Shown: positions 1 to 6,049 of the stretch, one piece after another
Position numbering within the stretch: the first letter of the stretch is position 1
How the letters are laid out: the number at the start of each line of letters is the position of its first letter
Assembly (NCBI GenBank): GCA_002339265.1
Contig: DDKG01000052.1
Span: 1 to 6,943, forward strand
Length of the DNA: 6,943 nucleotides
Direction of reading: 5' to 3'
Source of the DNA: Massilia sp. UBA2604
Lineage (GTDB): Bacteria; Pseudomonadota; Gammaproteobacteria; Burkholderiales; Burkholderiaceae_D
Translations under genes and position numbers: made by a program
The notes under the pieces: generated by a model
Database searches by the model: none
Seen by the model: the letters and a program-made list of their open reading frames with translations, nothing else
Told to the model about the DNA's origin: nothing

Positions 1-972
1 GCCCTGGCTGTCGTTGAGGAATTTGAAGTTGTCGAGGTCGCAGAACATCAAGGCCCCCCACTTGCGCGTGCGCGTGCTGGTGAGCAGGGCGCGGCGCAGG
101 TGGTCGAGCAGGTTGGCGCGGTTGGGCAGGTCGGTCAGGTGGTCGAAGAAGGCCAGGTGGAAGATCCTGGCTTCGTTGAGCTTGCGCTCGCTGATGTCGG
201 TGCCGATCACCAGGATCTTCTGGCAGGCGCCGAGGGTCTCGTCCGGGCCCAGCAGGGTCCAGCTGGTATCGGTGTCGACCGTCGAACCGTCGCGCCGGAT
301 ATGGGTCAGTTCGCCCGCCCACTCGCCCGATTCGAGCGTGTGCCTGAAGGCAGCCTCGTACAGGGCGGGCTTGTCGCACAACAGGTCACAGAAGCGCTTG
401 CCCAGCGCTTCCTCGGCGCGCCAGCCATACAGGCGCTCGGCGCCATGGTTCCAGTAGCTGATGACGGAGTGCATGTCCATCGCGATGATGGCGTCGCGCG
501 CCCGTTGCAGGAACGAGGCCTGCTCCTGCATTTTGATGTCGGCGTTCTTCAGGCGCGTGAAGTCGCACAGCACACCCTCCAGCATGCCGGGCGCGCCGCC
601 CGACAGGTTGAGCGAACCTTGCTCCCAGATCCAGCGTACGTCTCCGCTCGCGGTGCGGATCCGGTAGGTCATCTGGTAGGCGCGGCCCTGAGCCAGCGCC
701 AGGGCGACCGCGCCATCCACCAGAGCGCGGTCTTCGGGAACGATGAGGGCGCCGAATGGCAGCCCGGGCCGCGCGGTGAAGGTGGTCGGCGAATAGCCGG
801 TCAGCTTCTCGACGCCGTCGCTGATGAATTCGATGGTCCAGTCGGGGTCGTTATGACAGCGGTAGACGGCCCCCGGCAAGTTCTTCAGCAGCAGGTCGAG
901 CGACAGGGCGCCTGCTTGCTCGGGCAGGGAAGGATCCGGCATGGGCTGTGTCGTACTCATCTGCGCACTCAT
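1..972 (-). CDS. PAS-PAS-GGDEF sensory protein, probable diguanylate cyclase (3' end outside window)
   Basis: Reading the minus strand from ATG at 972 gives 324 uninterrupted codons running off the window edge. Residues about 25-140 form a PAS/PAC domain (VRWIWEQGSL, then GVLCDFTRLK). Residues about 148-265 form a second PAS (DAIIAMD, YWNHGAERLYGW, ending GTDISERK). A GGDEF domain begins near residue 270 with FFDHLTDLPNRANLL and FCDLDNFKFLND; D312 corresponds to the first metal-binding aspartate of the family. The GG(D/E)EF loop itself lies beyond the window, so activity cannot be judged, and an EAL domain could follow. No membrane segment or signal peptide is seen, so it is probably a cytoplasmic sensor making (or, with EAL, degrading) cyclic-di-GMP. 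GAGGA at 976-980 sits only 3 nt from ATG 972; a second in-frame ATG at 960 is an alternative start without a well-placed ribosome site. The gene is divergent from the DUF5916 gene. Confidence 0.93.
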   Translation of the reverse strand, partial: MSAQMSTTQPMPDPSLPEQAGALSLDLLLKNLPGAVYRCHNDPDWTIEFISDGVEKLTGYSPTTFTARPGLPFGALIVPEDRALVDGAVALALAQGRAYQMTYRIRTASGDVRWIWEQGSLNLSGGAPGMLEGVLCDFTRLKNADIKMQEQASFLQRARDAIIAMDMHSVISYWNHGAERLYGWRAEEALGKRFCDLLCDKPALYEAAFRHTLESGEWAGELTHIRRDGSTVDTDTSWTLLGPDETLGACQKILVIGTDISERKLNEARIFHLAFFDHLTDLPNRANLLDHLRRALLTSTRTRKWGALMFCDLDNFKFLNDSQG

Positions 973-1039
973 GTGTCCTCACGCTTAAGAAGTAGAGACC
1001 GGCACGATCGTCATGCATCGCGCATTGATGGTAGCGTAA

Positions 1040-1066
1040 ATATCCGTGCACACAGAGTGGACTTGA
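1040..1066 (-). promoter_or_regulatory. Possible sigma-28 (FliA)-type promoter for the PAS-GGDEF gene
   Basis: On the minus strand TCAAGTCC (1066-1059), an 11-nt spacer and ACGGATAT (1047-1040) resemble the flagellar sigma-28 pattern TAAAGTTT-N11-GCCGATAA at 10 of 16 positions, with the exact 11-nt spacing. This would give a leader of roughly 60 nt. Several cyclic-di-GMP genes in other bacteria are FliA-controlled, which fits, but the match is partial and chance is not excluded. No convincing sigma-70 pair was found by eye in the same stretch. Confidence 0.25.
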
Positions 1067-1237
1067 GGCTGATAGCGCTAAAGATTGTCAGATGAGAACG
1101 CCATACCACGGAATGTGACCTACCCCGTAATCACTTTTACAGTTGCAACCCACAGTGCATGGAATGTCGGTCAAATTTTCTTTTTAACAACTTGCATGCT
1201 AGACTGCCCGGCCCCCATCCCGAGCGATCCTTCTGAC

Positions 1238-3541
1238 GTGAACCTGCGCCGCCTTCTTGTCCTGCTCGCCGCTGTTTTTGCCACTTGCGTTGCCGCCCGC
1301 GCCGCGCATGCTTCCGGCGACCGCGACGGCTTGCGCGCGCTGCGCATCGGCACGCCAGATGCGCCGGTCATCGACGGCGCGCTCGACGAGGCGGTCTGGC
1401 GGCGCGCGCCGCTGTACGACGGTTTTCACAAGCACCTGCCGCGCGACGGGCAGCCCGCTCTCGAGGGCTTGCGCACCACGGTGCAGCTGCTGGTCGACGA
1501 TGGCGCGCTGGTGTTCGGCATCCGCGTCTGGGATCCGGCGCCCGAGCGGCGCCGCGGCCAGCTGGCGCGGCGCGACAAGGTCGCCGCCGACCAGGACTTC
1601 ATCGGCATCTGGATCGACCCGGCCGGCCATGGCCGCTCGGCCCAGTTCGTCCGCATCAATACCCTGGGCGTGGTCAGCGACGGCATGCACCGCGCCGACG
1701 ACGACGAATCCGACCTGGGCCCGGATTTCCCGGTCGAGACCGCCGTAAAAATCCTGCCCGACGGCTACAGCATGGAAGTGCGCTGGCCGCTGTCGAACCT
1801 GCGTTTCCCGTATGCGGAAGGACGCAACTGGCGCATGATGGTCGAGCGCAGCGTCCCGCACGCCGACGGCGCCCTCCTGGTGACGGCGCCATTCCGGATC
1901 GACGCCCTGAGCCACCTGAGCTTCTTGCAGGAGATCGCCGGCATGGACGCCACCGTGGAAGCGGTGCGCGACCGCGGCTTCGTCGAGCTGCGTCCCGAAC
2001 TGACGGTGCGCAGCGAACGGGCTGCGACCCAGGACCAGCGCGTGCGCGGCCAACGCGCCGAGCTGGGCCTGGAAATCAATGCCCGCCCGCGCGCCGACTG
2101 GGTGTTCAACGCCACCATCAATCCCGATTTTTCCCAGGTCGAGATCGACGAGCCGGTGTCGCAGGGCGCCAGCAACGTGGCGCTCAGCCTGCCCGAGAAG
2201 CGCGGCTTCTTCCTGGAGAGCGCCGACGTGCTGGGCCTGCCGCTGCCAGCCTTTTATTCGCGCACCGTGAACGATCCCGAATACGGCCTGCGCGCGACCT
2301 GGCGCGGCGCGCACATGGACGCCACCGCGATGAGCCTGCGCGACGAGCCGGGCGGCCTGGTGCTGCGCGGGCGGCCCTATGAAACGCTGGAGTACGCCCA
2401 GACCCGGCGCACGATGGCCAGTCTGGCGCGTGCGCGCTGGCACCAGGACGGCCTGCTGCTGGGCGCCTTCGTCTCGCAGCGCGACTACCACCGCTTCGGC
2501 AGCAACGAGGTGCTGGGCGTCGATGCGCAATGGCGCGGCGAGACCGACGGCGGCGTCCAGCACCAGTTGTCCGGGGTGGCGATGGCGTCCCGTACCACGG
2601 CCGGTTTTACGGAAGACGACTTGCCGGCGCAGGTGGACGGTCGCTCCGGCGGCTACCTGTGGAGCAAGTACCTGCACAAGAGCACGCGCTGGTGGTACGA
2701 GGCCGAGGTGGAAGCGATCGCGCCGGGCTTCGTCAACGACAACGGCTTCGTGCCGCAGGCCGGCATCGCCCGCATCACGGGCTCGATGAACCGCATCCTG
2801 GGTCCGCAAACGCTGGGCGACCTCGAACTGTACGAATTCGAGACCTATCTGATCGTGCACGAGATGCGCACGCTGGCGGATGACATCAGCGGCCAGCGCG
2901 GCGGCGAGACGGTCGAGAGGAAGCTGCGTCCCGGCATCTGGTTCGCCGCGCCGCTGCAGACCGACGCCTGGGTCGAGCTGGGCTTCGACCGCCAGCGCGG
3001 CAGGCCGGGCGGACGCCTGCACGATACGCGGGTGGTCAACTTCGGCATCGGCGCCACGCCGGCGCCATGGGTCTCGAAGATCGCGATGGAGGTCGCGCTG
3101 GGGCGCCAGCTCGACGTCGACGCCGACCGCGTGGGGCCGGGCGGCCAGGCGATCCTGGACGTGGGGCTGCGCTTTCCCCTCAGTTCACCCTATACGCGTG
3201 GCTGGTCGCTCGAGCTGGACCACCATGTGAACCGGTCCTGGGTGCAGGGCACACTGGGCCAGCCGGCGTTCTCGGACACCGCCTGGCGCTGGCTGGCGAT
3301 GCTGCATTTCAGCTCGCGCGATTCGCTGCGCCTGCTGGCACAAAATACGTGGGCCGCACGACGCGACGATGGCGTGACCCAGCTCGAAGCGTGGAACGAC
3401 CGCCAGATCCATCGGTCGCTGCTGTATCGCTATCAGTGGAGGGTGGGCCGGACGGTGTCGCTCGGGGTCGTGGACGACAAGCTGCCGCTGGTGGATGAGC
3501 GCAGCAGGTCGCTGACGTTCAAGCTGCAGTGGGAAGTGTAG
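1238..3541 (+). CDS. Exported DUF5916 protein with N-terminal CBM9-like domain, predicted outer-membrane beta-barrel
   Basis: The 767-residue product starts at GTG 1238 with a clear signal peptide: positive start (NLRR), hydrophobic core, and AHA|SG as the likely cleavage site near residue 25. Residues about 32-154 form a CBM9-like beta-sandwich (APVIDGALDEAVW, DDGALVFGIRVWD, DFIGIWIDP, FVRINTLG). The rest matches the DUF5916 family, with its hallmark PEKRGFFLE at 319-327 and FYSRT at 339-343, followed by amphipathic strands typical of a barrel; it ends in FKLQWEV. Length is usual for the family. The frame is open back to ATG 1085, and ATG 1196 is another in-frame start, but those codons lie in less GC-rich, intergenic-looking sequence and would bury the signal peptide. 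None of the starts has a strong Shine-Dalgarno. Molecular function is unknown; sugar binding by the CBM9-like part is a family-level guess. It may share a transcript with the small gene 48 nt downstream. Confidence 0.9.
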   Translation: MNLRRLLVLLAAVFATCVAARAAHASGDRDGLRALRIGTPDAPVIDGALDEAVWRRAPLYDGFHKHLPRDGQPALEGLRTTVQLLVDDGALVFGIRVWDPAPERRRGQLARRDKVAADQDFIGIWIDPAGHGRSAQFVRINTLGVVSDGMHRADDDESDLGPDFPVETAVKILPDGYSMEVRWPLSNLRFPYAEGRNWRMMVERSVPHADGALLVTAPFRIDALSHLSFLQEIAGMDATVEAVRDRGFVELRPELTVRSERAATQDQRVRGQRAELGLEINARPRADWVFNATINPDFSQVEIDEPVSQGASNVALSLPEKRGFFLESADVLGLPLPAFYSRTVNDPEYGLRATWRGAHMDATAMSLRDEPGGLVLRGRPYETLEYAQTRRTMASLARARWHQDGLLLGAFVSQRDYHRFGSNEVLGVDAQWRGETDGGVQHQLSGVAMASRTTAGFTEDDLPAQVDGRSGGYLWSKYLHKSTRWWYEAEVEAIAPGFVNDNGFVPQAGIARITGSMNRILGPQTLGDLELYEFETYLIVHEMRTLADDISGQRGGETVERKLRPGIWFAAPLQTDAWVELGFDRQRGRPGGRLHDTRVVNFGIGATPAPWVSKIAMEVALGRQLDVDADRVGPGGQAILDVGLRFPLSSPYTRGWSLELDHHVNRSWVQGTLGQPAFSDTAWRWLAMLHFSSRDSLRLLAQNTWAARRDDGVTQLEAWNDRQIHRSLLYRYQWRVGRTVSLGVVDDKLPLVDERSRSLTFKLQWEV

Positions 3542-3589
3542 GCGCCAGTCCGGGCACCGCGCTGCGCATCGCGGTGATATGCTGGCGCC
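3541..3589 (+). repeat. Nested inverted repeats filling the gap between the DUF5916 gene and the small gene
   Basis: GGCGCCAG (3541-3548) pairs perfectly with CTGGCGCC (3582-3589). Inside it CACCGCG (3555-3561) pairs with CGCGGTG (3570-3576) around an 8-nt loop. The outer arm begins at the last base of the DUF5916 stop codon and ends one base before the next ATG. The only Shine-Dalgarno-like stretch, GGTGA at 3573-3577, lies mostly in the inner stem. There is no T-run, so it is not a standard terminator. It could be an RNA structure limiting translation of the downstream gene or stabilising the upstream message. Confidence 0.6.
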
Positions 3590-3937
3590 ATGACTACCGA
3601 TTCCGATATTGAACTGTCCGGCGCCTTCCAGGCCAAGGACGCCCACGGCCGTACCCTCGATGTGAAGAACATCACCATCTTCGACGAGGGCTACGGGATC
3701 ATCGACGTGTACGTGAAGTTCGCGGCCAAGCTCGAACCCGGCGCCTACAAGGACACGGTCCTGGTGCGCCAGATCATCGACCGCCTGCGCGCGGTCGGCT
3801 ACAAGGGGCCCGATTTCAGCCACAGCGATCCGGGCCTGCAAGAGAGCCGCCTGATCGTGCTCGAAGCGCCCGAGGAGTTCGCGGCCTTCGCCAAGAGCCG
3901 CGGCTGGAAGAACCTGGCCGAAGACTTCGACGAGTAA
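3590..3937 (+). CDS. Small acidic protein of unknown function (115 aa)
   Basis: This 115-residue frame has the composition of a real gene: strong third-position G/C, many acidic residues and a balanced mix of strands and helices. I do not recognise its family. The N-terminal half (about residues 6-50) looks like beta strands (IELSGAFQAKD, NITIFDEGYGIIDVYVKF). A central helix (DTVLVRQIIDRLRAVGY) and a C-terminal part with LIVLEAPEEFAAFAKSRGW follow. There is no signal peptide, membrane segment, cysteine or obvious catalytic motif, so it is probably a soluble cytoplasmic protein. The start is the only ATG that fits; the one ribosome-site candidate (GGTGA, 3573-3577) is 12 nt away and lies in a predicted stem. 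It follows the DUF5916 gene by 48 nt and is closed by the hairpin at 3943-3968. Confidence 0.85.
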   Translation: MTTDSDIELSGAFQAKDAHGRTLDVKNITIFDEGYGIIDVYVKFAAKLEPGAYKDTVLVRQIIDRLRAVGYKGPDFSHSDPGLQESRLIVLEAPEEFAAFAKSRGWKNLAEDFDE

Positions 3938-3942
3938 AACAA

Positions 3943-3968
3943 AAGGGCCGGGAGAAATCCCGGCCCTT
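3943..3968. terminator. Bidirectional intrinsic terminator between convergent genes
   Basis: AAGGGCCGGGA (3943-3953) pairs perfectly over 11 bp with TCCCGGCCCTT (3958-3968) around a GAAA tetraloop. On the minus strand the hairpin is followed by TTTTGTTTTA, a good U-tract for the phosphatase gene ending at 3993. On the plus strand the tail is shorter (CTT after the TT closing the stem), weaker but usable for the small gene ending at 3937. Confidence 0.9.
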
Positions 3969-3992
3969 CTTACGACAGCGCGAACCAGGCCG

Positions 3993-5939
3993 TCATGCGT
4001 CCAGGCGCAGTTGCAGGCCCTTGTCGGTATAGGTCGGCGTCACCGTGAAGCCATCGACCGCGATGGTCTCGAACTGGCCTTTCAGGCTGCCGGCCGTGAT
4101 CACGTTCAAGGTCGTCCCTGCGGCCGGCTTGTAGCCGTCCTGGAACTTGATGCGCAGGGTGCCGCCGCCGATGGTGACGGCGCCACTGACGCTCAGGTGG
4201 CCGTGGGTCACGGCGCCGACACGCATCTCCAGCGTGGCGCCCTTGAGCTGGGTGTACTGCTTGGCCAGCGCCAAGGTGCCTGCCGTATTGTTCACCACCG
4301 TGGCGCCATCCGCGACATACACGTCGCCGGTGCCGAAGGCCGTCAGCGACAGCGCTTCGAGCGTGCCGCCTTCGACCTGGGCGCCGCCGCTCCAGCTGTT
4401 CCTGCCGCCCAGCTTCAGGACGCCGCTGCCCTGCTTGACCAGCTTGCCGCTGCCCGAGATGTCGTTGCGCCAGCGGTCGACGGCATAGAAGCCTCCCTTG
4501 CCCGCATCCATGTTCACCACCACGTTGCCGGTGAAGACGGCGTAGCCTTCGGCCGCGGCAAACAGGTTCAAGCGGCCCCAGCCTTCAGGATCGTCCAGCA
4601 CCGGATAGCCGGAGGTGATCGCCGTCGTCTTGAGCACGACCCGGCGCTGCGCTTCGCTCAGGTAGGGCAGGCGGGTTTCCAGCATGACTTCGGCGCCTTT
4701 CGGCACCACGGCCGGCGCAGTCGCCCTGCCGATCAGCGGCAGGCCGTAGGTCATGCGGCGCAGGTAATTCGCTTTACTTGTTGCATAGTCGGCGAAGCGG
4801 TCGTTGGCAGGCGTGCCCGAGGCTGCGTAGGCCGGGAAATTGCCGGCATTGGTATCGGTCAGCTTCATCAAGGTCGCCTGGGCCTGGGCGCGGGCGGCGG
4901 CGCGGGTGGTGGCGCCGGCGGCGATCAGGTTGGCGGCGGCGACGGCCTGCGCCTGCACGCGGCCACTGATGACGTCCAGCGGCGAGTGCATGCCGGCGAA
5001 GATGCGGCTTTCGCCCAGTTCCAGGCCGCGACCGACCAGTTCCTGGAAGCGTTCCGGCACCACATAGGCCATGCCGATCGCGTTGCGGGTAGCCTCGGCC
5101 GAGTGGCCGCTGGTGAAGCCGCCGTCGGTGCCCGGCGTGGAGCTCTTGGCCGGTTCCAGCTGCGGCACCACCTGCACCGCGCTGCTCCAGCGGTAGGGAC
5201 GCGCGTATTTGTAGAAGCGCTTGGCCGGCTCGGTCGAGCCGTTGGCGCCCATCGAATTGACCAGGTCGATCACCTTGCCGAAGTCGGGATTGGCGTCGCC
5301 GCCGACGCCGTTGTTGTTGCCGCCGTCTTCGTATTTGATGCTGACGGCGTCCTGCGGCATGTCGTTGATGGTGGTGGTCTGGCGCGACGCGCTGCGCCAG
5401 GCGTCGGTCAGCGGACCCATGCCGCTGGCTGTGCTGTAGCCTTTGCCGCGGCGGTCGTCCAGGTAGGCCAGCAGCGTCTGCTCTTGCGTGCGGCTGGCGG
5501 TAGCCTTGACCACGTAGTCGATATTGGCGTTGTGGACTTGCGCATTGACGATCGTGCCGCCTGGCGTGCCGTTGTTCGGCACGCCGGTCCAGCTCGAGGC
5601 GACGATGGCGGGGAAGCTTTCGACCGCAGGGGCGGTCACGCCGGCGTCGACGATTTCCGTGAGCGGCTTCCAGATGTCGAGCATGCCGCCAAGGACGCGC
5701 ACGCCGGCATTGGTGGCCAGGGTGGCGTAGCGGGCGTCGCCGCGCTGGTTGGTGGCGACGGTGTCGACGAAGGCCGGGACGGCCGGGACCGGCGCGGTAT
5801 CGGCAGCGCCCTGGTCGGCCGGCGCCGCCGGGATGACGATGTCGTCATGATGATCGGAACCGCCGCAGGCGCTCAGGGCAAGGACGGCGCCGATGGCGAT
5901 GGCGAGCGGAAGGCGGCGCAGCGGACTGGCTTGGTGCAT
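3993..5939 (-). CDS. PAP2-family class A-like acid phosphatase lipoprotein with C-terminal autotransporter-type beta-strand repeat
   Basis: The 648-residue product from ATG 5939 begins with a lipoprotein signal peptide: RR, hydrophobic core, lipobox LSAC with Cys25, then GGSDHHDD, so it is probably outer-membrane anchored. A proline/alanine-rich spacer follows. The PAP2 domain (about 60-345) carries all three phosphatase motifs: K240-X6-R247-P248, T276-S-G-H279, and S311-R-X5-H318-X3-D322. In this family the second histidine is the nucleophile and the last is the proton donor; the usual PSGH reads TSGH. Residues about 420-475 (EGWGRLNLFAAAEGY) look like the segment before the repeats in subtilase autotransporters. 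About 486-530 match the autotransporter-associated beta-strand (PATR) repeat (GSGKLVKQGSGVLKL, VEGGTLEA). The protein ends in beta-helix-like sequence without a translocator barrel. Expected role: hydrolysis of phosphomonoesters at the cell surface. Start 5939 is preferred because AAGGG lies 7 nt upstream; ATG 5954 (653 aa) has no such site. Confidence 0.92.
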   Translation of the reverse strand: MHQASPLRRLPLAIAIGAVLALSACGGSDHHDDIVIPAAPADQGAADTAPVPAVPAFVDTVATNQRGDARYATLATNAGVRVLGGMLDIWKPLTEIVDAGVTAPAVESFPAIVASSWTGVPNNGTPGGTIVNAQVHNANIDYVVKATASRTQEQTLLAYLDDRRGKGYSTASGMGPLTDAWRSASRQTTTINDMPQDAVSIKYEDGGNNNGVGGDANPDFGKVIDLVNSMGANGSTEPAKRFYKYARPYRWSSAVQVVPQLEPAKSSTPGTDGGFTSGHSAEATRNAIGMAYVVPERFQELVGRGLELGESRIFAGMHSPLDVISGRVQAQAVAAANLIAAGATTRAAARAQAQATLMKLTDTNAGNFPAYAASGTPANDRFADYATSKANYLRRMTYGLPLIGRATAPAVVPKGAEVMLETRLPYLSEAQRRVVLKTTAITSGYPVLDDPEGWGRLNLFAAAEGYAVFTGNVVVNMDAGKGGFYAVDRWRNDISGSGKLVKQGSGVLKLGGRNSWSGGAQVEGGTLEALSLTAFGTGDVYVADGATVVNNTAGTLALAKQYTQLKGATLEMRVGAVTHGHLSVSGAVTIGGGTLRIKFQDGYKPAAGTTLNVITAGSLKGQFETIAVDGFTVTPTYTDKGLQLRLDA

Positions 5940-5946
5940 GGTCTTA

Positions 5947-5951
5947 CCCTT
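5947..5951 (-). promoter_or_regulatory. Ribosome binding site deciding the phosphatase start
   Basis: AAGGG on the minus strand (5951-5947) is 7 nt upstream of ATG 5939 and lies inside the alternative longer reading frame that starts at 5954. The longer start has no purine-rich site in front of it, so this element favours the 648-residue form. Confidence 0.7.
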
Positions 5952-5995
5952 CATTGAGTGGTGACACTGAATTGTGAGACAGAAAAATTGAAGGG

Positions 5996-6029
5996 ATGAT
6001 ATGAATATGCTGTGACGTCCTGATGACGA
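5996..6029 (-). promoter_or_regulatory. Putative PhoB box and -10 element for the phosphatase gene
   Basis: The minus strand reads TCGTCATCAGGACGTCAC (6029-6012): two 7-bp direct repeats, TCGTCAT and ACGTCAC, 4 bp apart, so the repeat period is 11 bp. This is the layout of a Pho box (CTGTCAT-N4-CTGTCAC), and GTCAT and GTCAC match exactly. Exactly 10 nt downstream is TATCAT (6001-5996), 5 of 6 matches to a -10 hexamer. As I recall it, the E. coli phoA promoter has the same geometry: box, 10 nt, -10. As in Pho promoters no separate -35 is needed. The start of transcription would be near 5989, giving a leader of about 50 nt. Pairing with a phosphatase gene makes phosphate-starvation control by PhoB plausible. 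Confidence 0.55.
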
Positions 6030-6036
6030 ATCAAGT

Positions 6037-6042
6037 GAGGAG
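6037..6042 (+). promoter_or_regulatory. Ribosome binding site deciding the MpaB-family start
   Basis: GAGGAG at 6037-6042 lies 7 nt before ATG 6050, an ideal distance. The in-frame ATG at 6023, which would add nine residues, has no such site and falls inside the putative Pho box. Confidence 0.8.
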
Positions 6043-6049
6043 ATCGGCG

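Noticed and set aside
100..1095. A 331-codon open frame on the plus strand over the first kilobase
   Set aside because: Antisense shadow of the PAS-PAS-GGDEF gene, whose motifs are unmistakable on the minus strand.
1143..1205. Possible sigma-70 promoter for the DUF5916 gene (TTGCAA at 1143-1148, TTAACA at 1184-1189, TAGACT at 1200-1205)
   Set aside because: No pair of hexamers has 16-18 bp spacing; TTAACA and TAGACT are only 10 bp apart.
1199..3022. A 607-codon open frame on the minus strand opposite the DUF5916 gene
   Set aside because: Low-complexity A/R/H/Q/V composition without domains; the plus strand encodes clear CBM9-like and DUF5916 motifs and a signal peptide.
4011..5957. A 648-codon open frame on the plus strand opposite the phosphatase gene
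   Set aside because: It mirrors the phosphatase codon for codon, is rich in G, A, R, H and V as expected of antisense GC-rich sequence, and has no recognisable domain. The minus-strand frame carries catalytic motifs and a lipobox.
5961..5982. CTGTC and GTGTC on the minus strand near the phosphatase start as a second Pho box
   Set aside because: The two words are 15 bp apart rather than 11, and they lie downstream of the predicted -10.
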